Assembly (NCBI RefSeq): GCF_002999335.1
Contig: NW_020312235.1
Span: 1-34,274 of the forward strand
Direction: 5' to 3'
Length of the DNA: 34,274 nucleotides
From: Cyclospora cayetanensis
Taxonomy: Eukaryota > Apicomplexa > Conoidasida > Eucoccidiorida > Eimeriidae
Shown here: positions 25,660 to 34,274 of the stretch, in pieces
Layout of the letters: every line of letters begins with the position of its first letter
Numbering within the stretch: position 1 is the stretch's first letter
The notes under the pieces: generated by a model
Seen by the model: only the letters and a program-made list of their open reading frames with translations
Told to the model about the DNA's origin: nothing
Database searches by the model: none
Position numbers and translations under genes: made by a program

Positions 25660-25797
25660 GGTTGCAAGCAGTACAAAGAAAAGAAGTAAATACCTTCAGA
25701 AATTCCAAAAGAAAACAAGAAGGCTGAGCAAAACCACAAAACCCACAGTTACACTAGAGGCTGTGCGATAGCTGCTCGTGTGTATTGTGGGTGATAA
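25660..25797. promoter_or_regulatory. Short divergent intergenic spacer
   Basis: Only 138 bases separate the ATG of the GPI-anchored protein (minus) from the ATG of the small plus-strand gene. If both are genuine, they share a compact promoter or one leader overlaps the other gene. No core motif is recognised. Confidence 0.3.
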
Positions 25798-26183
25798 ATG
25801 GACGGGCAAATCTTGGAATGTGCTTCTGTCTATCACAAACAGAATTACGCCCTCGAAATTCCCTTTCCTTTGTCTGCTATATCGATTAACGTAAGTAGGA
25901 GGAAGGAAAGGAAGAAAAACTGCTGGCAGGATACAACACCGGACCAGGGCGGCACTCGGCGGCAGTGCGCCACACAGAGACGGAGCGACTCGCCTTGCTG
26001 TTGTTGCTGCTGCTGGCCTATACGTTCTATTGAAATATATAAAAATTGGGCAATTCTTCTCTTACTGGCTTCCTTTAGGACGTTGATTTCACCGCTTGTT
26101 TACAGCGAATCGGTGCTGCTCCTACAGTGCTGCAGCTGCACGAGTGGCCGTCGTGGAACTTCATATCCGACATCAAAGTGTGA
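25798..26183 (+). CDS. Possible tiny two-exon gene of unknown function
   Basis: Exon 1 (25798-25890) reads MDGQILECASVYHKQNYALE and 11 more residues to a perfect donor, AAC|GTAAGT. The intron of 188 bases ends in a strong pyrimidine-rich acceptor (TTCTTCTCTTACTGGC...TTTAG), and exon 2 (26079-26183) continues in phase 0 with DVDFTACLQRIGAAPTVLQL and HEWPSWNFISDIKV, then TGA; 65 residues in all. Aromatic and aliphatic residues are spaced as in a folded domain. The stop overlaps a possible further donor (AAA|GTGTGA), so the true protein could continue in later exons, for example into the open segment near 26440-26656. No family recognised. Strong splice signals are the main support. Confidence 0.45.
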
Positions 26184-27816
26184 TTTAATGGATTATTTTA
26201 AGGTGGCAAACGGATAACTTTTGGTTTTCCATGTAGATCACGATGATGTTGCTGCTAGAGTTGTAACTTCAGTTCTTGCCCTAGTGACCTAACTGGCAGG
26301 CGGGCAAAATAATACCTGGCTGGCAAGGACAACAGGTCTGGCCACTAAGGCTCCTTCATACGCACATAAATGGTGTGCAATACGGAAAAGGTCGGTCTTG
26401 GGTTTGGGCGCAGCAAAATTTTATTGCGCTGTTCTCCCAGTTTCCGTTCGGAAAGCAGCATCTCAGCGGACTCTCTCCCCACTTGTGCTCGAGGACTCGG
26501 GCACATCGTTACTCCCCTCGAGACCAATCAATACTCACACTCGACCTGTTTAATGAGCCAGAGTTGGTGCTCGCGCTGTCACTATTTTTATGCCCAAGGA
26601 TAGGGAATAGGAACGGCAGTAGCAGCTCTAACTTCCAGCTGTTTTCCTGCATGTTGTAGCCGGAATAGTTACTGAAAAACCCTGACCCCTATGGACCAGT
26701 GTATGCTTCATTATGGTGTTACATGCTTTGTATGCATGAGTTGGATCATACTGTGCTTTCATCTGTGGAACCATGTAGAGCTGTATACGCTGAAGGGTCG
26801 AAAGTAGCGCTCCAACTAGAGCTTTTAGAGCGAGAAAACATCTATGCCTAAGCCCAATGCAATTCTTGACGGAAAGCGCCAGGGTGTCTCCTCACCAGAG
26901 CCCCTCAATCCTTGCGCTTCCCCATTGGGCAGCGATGTGAGAGGTGTGGGACAGTTGCCGTGCGCTTTGCCGTACGCACTGTGCATTCCAAGCACACGTA
27001 TGCAGTCGTGCATAGCATCTAGTACCCAGGCACACAGAATTGATTTCTACTGTGCGGAGTAACTCTGCACTGCAACAAACAGCGTTCACCAATGGCGAAT
27101 TGACGGTCAATGCTTTTCTTATTCTTGATTCATATCAACCCTGGTAAGAAGCGACAAAATGTAAGTAGGCCCGCATTGCTGAGCGGCGATTGCTTGGAAC
27201 GTTGTGAAGGTGCAGCAAGCTGAGTTTACACTGTCGCCCCTTCACTGATGAGCCCACAGGTAAGTGGGTACAGGGCAGGGGAAGGAAATAGCTGTTCTTG
27301 CATACAGGAGCAGCTCCTTTATGCAAAATTCGTTCTACAAGTTGTGGTCTCCGACGGAGGTCCCAACGGAATATTACAAATGCTCGGGCGACTCCCTACT
27401 CCGTGTTAGGTTCTCTTCGTGGCAGTGGTGCGCAATTAGCAGCTTAAAAGCGAAATTGAGAGTTTTTGGAAAACGAGCAGCGTGGTGCACACTTACCATG
27501 TGCCTGTCTTCTTCCTTCCCTCTCCCTCTGCTGCCTTGATTCCCCTTCTGGCTGGACACTATCTGCTCTTCTTCCGTTCAATAAAATAGAGTCCTGCCTC
27601 CCAGAAAACTCCTTAGCCTAGTAGATGTACCGCTCGCTATAGCTGCAACCCCAAATCCTATACGTTTACTATCTGGCCAGCTTCTCTTCACGCGCGAGGC
27701 TAACAGCACCAATGACCCGCTGCCTGAGTGCTGACAGACTGATCATGCGCACTGGCTGCAAACTGGCGTTGCGTTGACAGCAATAGTCACCCAGCAATGA
27801 AGGCTATATGGCTGCT
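26184..27816. other. 1.6 kb with no assigned gene
   Basis: Several strong donor-like GTAAGT motifs (27159-27170 and 27259-27266) and an acceptor near 26440 suggest that exons or spliced leaders of an unidentified transcript may lie here, but no consistent chain could be built. An open plus-strand segment at 26441-26659 (containing ILTLDLFNEPELVLAL) is protein-like. Short ATG frames on both strands around 26825-27062 mirror each other and cannot be ranked. The right end holds the 3' region of the MetRS gene. Confidence 0.3.
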
Positions 27817-28751
27817 TTAGCAGCTAGATACCTGGCTGTCTTGCTCGAGGCAGAGTGGACCTGTCTGGGGTAACAAGGGAAAGGGCTTGGGAAGACTGTG
27901 GCCTCCCATGCCAACACAGCCCCATGCTAAAGTGGAGCGAAGGGTGTTTTGCTGTTGGTGCAGCGATTGGTCTCGTTGCTGGTTCAGTTTCTGCTGCTCC
28001 AGGTTGAGCTGCTGCTGCAGCTGCTTGGAAACCCCAGGACAAACGGGAAGCAGTAGCAGGGAGAGACGCCGCAACAGCTCGAGCATAGGAGACATGACGC
28101 AGGAACTGGTGTCACTGTTTTTCCAGGGAGCCTGAAACAAATGCAATGACAAGCGCCAAGCAGACGTACCTCGCTCTTGCAGTAGCACATTCAGCACTTC
28201 AAACAACTCCCCCAGTACACGTTTCAAGTTGCCCCAATGTCTGTCAGCAGCAACAACACCTGCATCCCAGCATTTGCTTCGCCGCAAAGCGCACCGCTAT
28301 CTCAAAGAGCCGCTGGGCTGCTCCTGCAGCAGAAATAACACCTCGAGTGTATCTATGTAGTAACTGCTGCTGTGCGGTTGCCCGCAGTAACACAGGCAGC
28401 AGAAATGAAGCGCGCAGCAGGCGCCAGCAAGAGAGAAATAGCAAAGCCGAGGACACGCCGGCATGCGGTGCTTTTGTAGCTGCTGATGCTGAAGCTGTTA
28501 AGCTGATAGCCGGTAGCTCCCGGGGGGGGGTTACCGCGGCTGGAGGGCTTGTTTGCTTTGAGAGGACAGCTGTGTTCAACTGCTGCTCTCTCGGCTGCAC
28601 TTGCTGTGGTGAATTCTGAAACACGGAGATTCCCGCAATCTCTACTAGGCGGTGTGCCGCTGCTGTAGCGACTCGCTCGGCATCAATGGCTTCCGTTGCT
28701 GCGCCTAATACGAGTTGTCGCAATGCCTCGTCACCCGTCTCTTGCTGCTGT

Positions 28752-28788
<37 letters not shown>

Positions 28789-31787
28789 TCAAACCCGCTG
28801 CAGGCTCAAACAACGCGTCGAGTGCCTCCTCCATGGTCTTCACAGCTTGTGCCGGGATATTTCTTAAGGGCAGCCAGGGACCCCACAGCGACTCTACCAA
28901 AGTGTACTGAAGAGAATTGACCGCTGGCACTTCTGAGGCGAGGAGCGATTCTGCTGCATCCGCTGCTCGTTCCGAGTCCCATGCAGTCGCTGCAGCTGCC
29001 AGAGCCTCCTTGCAGATGTGTGGGTGGGTTGCTGCTGCAAGGAGAAGTGGAGGAGGCGAAGGAGCCCTCCCCCGATGTTGCTGCTGCAGCAAGGACAACA
29101 CCCTGTGAGCAAAGTTGCCGATCTGTTGTTCGAGTACAAAGGCAGAGGCGACAAGAGGATCCCTGCTGGTGCCACTGCGCGCGGAGAGCCTCAGATCTCT
29201 TTCGAATGATTTGCAGTGCAGCAATGCGAAACGCAGCTGCAACCGCCACACACAAACAGGCACGTCAAGGAGACTGTTTTCAAAAAAGGGGGGGCTCGGG
29301 TTGCTCCCTTAGGCCTACTACTGCCCTCCCGTTCTTCCGTAATAGAATGGAGTAGAAAAAGTAGCAGTCGCCCTCCCGCAATCTGGAGTACCCGGTCAGC
29401 TTTAAGAGTATGCAAAGCTGCTGCCGCTGCAGCAGCATCGGCAGACATGCTAGAGCCCAAGAAGTCGCTCCAATCGGCAAGGCCAAGCGCCGCTGCTGCA
29501 GGTGTAGCTGCTGCTGCTGCTGAAGCAGATCTATCGGGAGCCCCCAGTACATCGTCACCATCACCACCAACAGTGACACCGCCGACAGCTGCAGCGGGAG
29601 CAGCCGTCGACTTGGCTACCTTGGACCCTGAAGGCCTGAGGAGCCACCCATGAGCCAGCTGCTGCAGCGGCAGCTGCTGCAGCAGCTCAGTAGGAAGCAC
29701 ATTGTCATCCTGCGTGCTGTTGCCATGTGCGCGTCTGTTGTCGCTGAGGACAGGATGCCGCAAAGCCAGCAGAAGCCCCAAAAACAGAACGGCGTGGAAT
29801 CGCGATATGTCTCTGCCAAAGATCTGCAACCGGGGAGGCCTGAAAGGAAGCAGCAGAGGGCGCAGCACCAGCAGCAGCTTATTCCCATTGCAGACAAAGG
29901 GTTTCTGACTGCAACGCAGCAGAGCACGCACACTTAAGGGGAAATAGCAGCATTTTTATACCGCGGCTTCGCCTCAGCCGAGTTTACCAGATCCTGTGAT
30001 GGCTTGTTCTGCTGCATGCGGGCCTTAGGTAGCCACACAAGGCGTCGAACCAGACGTAGACAACGCGAGAAGAATCTCCCGGTACGGGCACACCCCAAAC
30101 ACAATCACAAGGTGTCAGACGCACTCCACTGTCAGGATTGCCGCTGCAACTGCTGCTGATGTCGTCGTCACTGTTGCACCTGCAAAGCACCTTGGCAATT
30201 CTTACTAGATCGCGGTGTCTAGACACTTCGATATCTCGTATGCGCGGCAAAAACTGCAAGAGCTCCCGTTGCTGCCCCCTCGGCAGCAACCACTGGGGCT
30301 GCTGCCGCAGCCACCTGCAGCAGGAACAGGATAAGCAGATATCCGCAACAAGCGATGGAGAGCAGCACAGGTGCAGTAACGTCAGTGCTGTAAGCAGCGA
30401 AGCATGGTGTACCCGGTCCTGCCTAGCTGTCCCCGCCGCTGTCTCACCTTTCGATAGCAGGTCGAAGTCGCTTCAAAGCAAAAAAATATCCGTAGCTCTC
30501 GCCTAGTTCGTTTGGCTGCTGCTCCTGCTGCTGCTGCTCTTGCTGCTGCGGCTGCTCTTGCTGCTGCTCCTGCTCCTGCTGCAGGGGTACATCCCATACA
30601 TCAGCTTCCTCTTCTCCCCCCCCACCCCCTGATGACTCGTTTTGTACCGGCGAAGGCTGCACAGAGGCCTTATATATGAATCCCCGAGCCTCTAGCGCTC
30701 GCCACAGAGAGGCAACTACAGCAGCATGGGGTGGTAGTGCTTGCTGCTCCCCCTTCTGGTGGGACAGCTGCTTCTGCTTCTGCTTCTGCTGCTTCTGCTG
30801 CATTGCGTTTTGGAACGGGTGCAGCAAGAGCGCAGGATCTGGGGTGTACGTGCAGCAGACTTCAGTTGTTGCGGCTGTCTCTACAAAGGCAGAGCAACGG
30901 ATGTGCGCTTGCTGCAGCAGCTGCTGTGCATGCTGTGATAGCAAAGACACATACCATTTGACGGGCACACAGCAGGGGATACTGATGCTTTTGCCCTGTC
31001 CTGCCGCAGTGGCAGCTGCAGCAGCACAAGCTCGTGATGCTGGTGCTGCTTCGTCGTCTGCCGTAGCGACACCGGTAGCTCCGGATGCAGCCATATGCGC
31101 AGCAGCAAGCTGCCGCTGCTGATCTCGAGACAGCTGGAACCACCATCTACGTGCGGCCTCAAGTACCTTCACGCCATGCTGATCGCTGCCACTCAAGAGA
31201 ACATAATCCTCTGCCGCCTCCTTCCCCGTAGACGATATACCTGCACCTTTTGCACCACCTGAGGGGGCTGAGAATAGGGAAAGCAGAGACGCTGCAGTGT
31301 CTGCAACAATCGTCGTGTAGAGATGCCCCAAATGCAAACAACCATTGCTGTAAAAGAGGGGGGACGTTACAAAGACAGCGGACGCAGCTGCCGGCGAGTC
31401 TGTTGTTGCTGCTGCTGTGGCCTTTAAAGGGTCTGCTGTTGCGCTACAGCCGTTGCTGCTGCCGCGTCTCCCCCCACGGTGGGTGGCTTCTTCCAGACGC
31501 CACCCACCATGCTCGCGGGTGGTTATTGGGCATGCAGAGGCTATTGTAGACTTGCCTCTACGCCTCCTGCAGATGTTGCTGCTTCCCCTGCAGGGGGGCT
31601 GTGCGTGAGCCGTGCTGCGTGTTGACAAGGGGTGAAGGAAGGAGGGTTGGAGCCTGCGGCGGCTGCTAGTCGACGTGGCGTCGAGAAGCATGCAAAAGCC
31701 AAGACAGGACGCCGCGAGCAGCAGCAGCAGAAGCGACGCATGCAGCAGCAGCGCATTCGGGGGCCCCTGAGGCCGCCAGAGGCGCAT
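27817..31787 (-). CDS. Organellar (probably apicoplast) methionyl-tRNA synthetase, about five exons
   Basis: Class I synthetase charging tRNA-Met. Supported exons: 31787-30448, 30314-29988, 29839-29392, 29236 to about 28342, and about 28259-27817; about 1150 residues. The N-terminus is a signal peptide (LLLLLLAASCLGFC), then an Arg/Ser-rich segment, as in bipartite plastid targeting. Catalytic landmarks in order: HLGH (152-155, the HIGH motif) in SNGCLHLGHLYTTI; GSDQHG (200-205); RDIEVSR (473-479); WGVPVPGD and YVWFDAL (520-539); WPPRLQIFGRDISRFHAV joined across intron 2; HGWLL, then KVAKS (629-633) replacing KMSKS; LRFALLHCKSFERD after intron 3; and IGNFAHRVLSLL and APWKN in the anticodon-binding domain. 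Poly-Gln, poly-Ala and Gly inserts swell the protein to twice normal size. The junction between the fourth and fifth exons (28342-28259) is unsettled, since the frame changes and several GT..AG choices fit. Confidence 0.88.
28754..28786 (-). repeat. (CTG)11 microsatellite coding for poly-Gln in MetRS
   Basis: Eleven uninterrupted CTG units on the plus strand (CAG on the coding strand) encode 11 Gln in a loop of the MetRS anticodon-binding region. It is the longest perfect trinucleotide array in the window. Confidence 0.9.
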
Positions 31788-33216
31788 CGACGCCTCCGCT
31801 GCTTAGAGCAGCCAGCGATTTTGTCGCCGTGTATAGCGGCAGAGAGCTCTTGTTGCTGCGGCTCTTGCGCACTCGCTCGTTCTGCCGCTGCATCAGTTTG
31901 CCTGGAGTATTCTTCTTTTTAGGGAAGGCAGCCTGGGATCCAGTGTAGCTGCCCTTGCTGCATCGTGGACGTCCTGCTGTTGGTCGGCGGCTTTTTGCTG
32001 CCTCTACGCGCTGATACCCTTCCCCTGTCTGTCCTGTGCGAGTTTAGCAAAATAGCGGCTCTGCAGCGTCGGCCTCACTCGGGGCAGTCGAGTCTTCTTC
32101 CCCGCTTTCCCACGCGGCACTGGGGAGACAAGGGAGGCGCTGCTCCAGTGTGTCCGCAAAACACTTGGCGTGATCGCGTGATTGCGTGATCGTGTGCTCG
32201 TGGGAAGCGAGGGGACTGGTTTTTTCCTTGGCCTCACAAAGTTCGGCATTCAGCAAGAGAGAAAGTGACACAGAGAGAGAGATATATGCAAATAGATATA
32301 TACATATGTCTAGGTATACAGTAGAGGTGCAAGCCGCTAAAAGGTCTCCCTCTGTGTGATGACTTCTCTGGCAGCAATTGTCGGCTGCCGTCCGAGAAGA
32401 AGCCGAGCGGCGGCGGGAGACAGGGGGGCCTTGCTGCTGCTGCGCTGGCGGAAGCAACAGCAAAAAACTATGGGCAAAAAAAGCTGAAAGATCTCTCTGC
32501 AGTGGAATTTAGCAGCAAAAGCCGGTCTCATTTTTTGCAGAAGGCGCAAGAGAGAGAGAGAGAGACTGTCGCGAGACACCGCGCAGCCGCACGCAGTCCA
32601 CGTGTGCGAACTGCAGCTCCGGCTGGCATGGGATTCTTCAGCAAGCGTGTGGAGTGGCAGCAGGAGCAGCGACTCCCCTCGCATCCCTCGGCACCTTCAA
32701 TATCGAATACACATCAGCAGCAGTTCTCTGCAGCAGCCACAGACGGGGGCACACGCTGCAGCACATGATTGGTTACCATGCAGCAACAACAGGCAAGGCA
32801 AGGCAGCAACAACAGGCAAGGCAGCGAACATCAACACCCGCACTAATGACAGCGGCAGCAAGGCAGCAAGAACAGCGTCGAATCAACAGAGCCGGACAGC
32901 TGGGGCAGCGTTGCGAGGATTAGCAGTAAGGGTAGGGGAGCCTCACAGGCTACAGCCGGCCGTATTACCAGCAGCACGAACCAGTGAAGGAGCTCAAGGC
33001 AAAGGCAGCAGCAGGAGGAGGCGGAAGCGGCTCTGCAGCCGCAGCAGCAGCGGCAAGAGCCACAAGAGCAGCAACCAAAACGGAGGCACTGGGAAACAAC
33101 GGAGGACTGCCTCCCTCTCCCCTCCTTTCGGCAATTTGCAGCATCAGACATCGTGTCTGCTAGAAGTGCTGCACCGATAGGACGAGCACAGTAGAGCCTG
33201 CGGGAGCCGCGGCAGA
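31788..33216. other. Upstream region between MetRS and the coiled-coil gene
   Basis: 1.4 kb between two divergent starts. It contains TA-rich sequence (32280-32320), an (AG)8 tract at 32549-32565 and an imperfect 23-base tandem duplication (18-base cores at 32780-32797 and 32803-32820). A 192-residue plus-strand frame (32602-33180) rich in Ser, Arg and Gln begins with GTG and looks like CAG-derived sequence rather than a gene, though it could represent a 5' exon or leader of the next gene. No recognised RNA gene. Confidence 0.35.
32549..32565. repeat. AG dinucleotide microsatellite
   Basis: About eight AG units without interruption, in the spacer between divergent genes. No coding role. Confidence 0.8.
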
Positions 33217-34274
33217 ATGTGGATATCTTCCTTAGTGTCCTCCGTTCTAAGAGACGATGAGCTGCCCGGAGATGAAGCTTTAGATGAGCAACAGCAAGAG
33301 CAAGAGCAAGACCAACAGCGACAACAGCAACAGCAGAAACAACAGCAACAACGAGCAAAAGATGTGCATGTTTCAGAAAATGAGGAGCCCTTCTCACAAG
33401 GAGCAGCATCGTGGAACTCTTCTGGTCAGTATAGCCATGCCGCCTTGCTGCAGTTGGTAGAAAGGCAGCAGCTGCTGCTGCGGCGTGAGTCACAGGAAAA
33501 GCAACGCCTCCAGCAGCAAACTGAAGACCTAGAACGCACACTGCAGCTGCTGCAGCAACAGCTGCAGCAACATCGGCAAGGGCAGGGGCAGGCGAGAGAG
33601 AGCTGGGGAGTCTGCGCAAACCTGCAAGGCGCTGAGCAGCAACAACTGGGAGAGCATGCAGCGCAGCCGCCGGCTGAGGCGGCATATGATCACGAGCAGC
33701 AGTTGCTTCGACTGGCAGTACGGCAACAGAGAGAGCAACTGCAGGAGCAGGAGAAGCTGCTGCAGGAGCAGCAAAAAAAGCTTGAGGAGCTGCAGCAGCA
33801 GAAGCAGCAACAGAACGACTGTGGTGTGCTGCTGGAAACGCACATAGCTGAGAAGGCAGCTTTGCAGCAAGCGCTTGAGGAGCTGCAGCAGCAGAAGCAG
33901 CGAGAGACGGATTTGTTGTTGCAGCAACAGAACGACCGTGATGTGCTGCTAGAAAAGCACATAGCTGAGAAGGCAGCTTTGCAGCAAGCGCTTGAGGAGC
34001 TGCAGCAGCAGAAGCAGCGAGAGACGGATTTGTTGTTGCAGCAACAGAACGAGTGTGGTGTGCTGCTGGAAAAGCACATAGCTGAGAAGGCGGCTTTGCA
34101 GCAAGCGCTTGAGGAGCTGCAGCAGCAGAAGCAGCAACAGAACGACTGTGATGTGCTGCTGGAAAAGCACATAGCTGAGAAGGCGGCTTTGCAGCAAGCG
34201 CTTGAGGAGCTGCAGCAGCAGAAGCAGCGAGAGACGGATTTGTTGTTGCAGCAACAGAACGAGTGTGATGTGCT
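33217..34274 (+). CDS. Gln-rich coiled-coil protein, 5' part, runs off the window
   Basis: A plus-strand frame opens at ATG 33217 (MWISSLVSSVLRDDELPGDE) and is still open at the last base, giving at least 352 residues. The short hydrophobic, Trp-containing N-terminus is followed by an acidic Gln/Glu stretch, then by long heptad-like sequence rich in Leu, Gln, Glu and Lys with no Pro or Gly over long stretches, a continuous coiled coil. From 33781 it consists of imperfect repeats of the type LEELQQQKQ...LLE.HIAEKAALQQA. Such architecture occurs in golgins, kinesin-like and apicomplexan cytoskeletal proteins; with the C-terminus outside the window no choice can be made. Minus-strand frames opposite it are Leu/Cys-rich shadows. 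An upstream exon is possible. Confidence 0.8.
   Translation, partial: MWISSLVSSVLRDDELPGDEALDEQQQEQEQDQQRQQQQQKQQQQRAKDVHVSENEEPFSQGAASWNSSGQYSHAALLQLVERQQLLLRRESQEKQRLQQQTEDLERTLQLLQQQLQQHRQGQGQARESWGVCANLQGAEQQQLGEHAAQPPAEAAYDHEQQLLRLAVRQQREQLQEQEKLLQEQQKKLEELQQQKQQQNDCGVLLETHIAEKAALQQALEELQQQKQRETDLLLQQQNDRDVLLEKHIAEKAALQQALEELQQQKQRETDLLLQQQNECGVLLEKHIAEKAALQQALEELQQQKQQQNDCDVLLEKHIAEKAALQQALEELQQQKQRETDLLLQQQNECDV
33781..34274 (+). repeat. Alternating 93/117-base coding repeats
   Basis: The phrase CTTGAGGAGCTGCAGCAGCA recurs at 33781, 33874, 33991, 34108 and 34201, with spacings of 93, 117, 117 and 93 bases. Short units code for 31 residues and long units for 39; long units carry an extra eight-residue RETDLLLQ-like insert. 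All spacings are multiples of three and the copies are nearly identical, so the array expands by unequal exchange or replication slippage without breaking the frame. It continues past the window end. Confidence 0.92.

Noticed and set aside
28132..28169. 38-base GTACGT...TTTCAG intron candidate in the last MetRS exon
   Set aside because: The borders look good, but removing 38 bases throws the conserved continuation (APWKN...LLRRLSLLLLP) out of frame and gives an early stop.
32602..33180. 192-residue plus-strand frame rich in Ser, Arg and Gln
   Set aside because: It begins with GTG, and its composition is explained by CAG-type repeats read out of phase. It may be leader of the coiled-coil gene but is not supported as a protein.
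32843..33685. 280-residue minus-strand Ala/Leu/Cys-rich frame
   Set aside because: It is the complement of the Gln-rich coiled-coil gene; CAG repeats read on the other strand give Leu, Cys and Ala runs.
33529..34254. Minus-strand Leu-rich and Cys/Ser-rich repetitive frames
   Set aside because: They are shadows of the plus-strand coiled-coil repeats, whose open frame continues out of the window.

Overview
The window looks like nuclear DNA of a coccidian apicomplexan, most likely Eimeria or a close relative such as Cyclospora. The evidence is: intron-containing eukaryotic genes with GT..AG borders; a RAP-domain protein (a family expanded in Apicomplexa); an organellar methionyl-tRNA synthetase behind an N-terminal signal peptide, as expected for apicoplast import; a predicted GPI-anchored surface protein; and long CAG/CTG tracts giving Gln, Ala and Ser runs inside conserved proteins, a habit well known from Eimeria. 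No bacterial operons, rRNA, tRNA or CRISPR array were seen. Species assignment is inference.

Layout: a two-helix membrane protein (minus, 591-1691) is divergent from ribosomal protein eS/uS13-family RPS18 (plus, 2 exons, 2456-3665). A 3.9 kb stretch without a recognisable gene follows. The proteasome lid deubiquitinase RPN11 (minus, 6 exons, 7576-9957) is head-to-head with a possible 60-residue membrane protein (10323). A RAP-domain protein (plus, 10800-13126) ends tail-to-tail with a ubiquitin-like-fold protein (minus, 13524-14451). Next come weakly supported minus-strand exons (15133-15693), mitochondrial-type ribosomal protein uS14 (minus, 15840-16361) and the cullin RING-box protein RBX1 (plus, 17402-18171). 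After a mostly unassigned 2.4 kb there is a four-exon PH-domain-like protein with an acidic N-terminal arm (minus, 20571-22722), a small unknown multi-exon gene (minus, 22957-23940), a Gln-rich, 12-cysteine GPI-anchored protein (minus, 24135-25659), a tiny divergent two-exon gene (plus, 25798-26183), a gap, an organellar MetRS interrupted by low-complexity inserts (minus, 27817-31787), and the 5' part of a repetitive coiled-coil protein running off the end (plus, from 33217).

The genes do not form a pathway; the presence of RPN11, RBX1 and a ubiquitin-like protein within 11 kb is probably coincidence. Organelle gene expression is represented three times (RAP protein, uS14m, MetRS). Simple CAG repeats are concentrated in two blocks (about 10-13.5 kb with an outlier at 17.5 kb, and about 24.5-34.3 kb), and nearly absent elsewhere, which resembles the repeat-rich/repeat-poor segmentation described for Eimeria chromosomes. 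Splice structures below were built by eye from conserved protein alignments where a family was recognised, and from phase-compatible GT..AG borders alone elsewhere; the latter carry low confidence.
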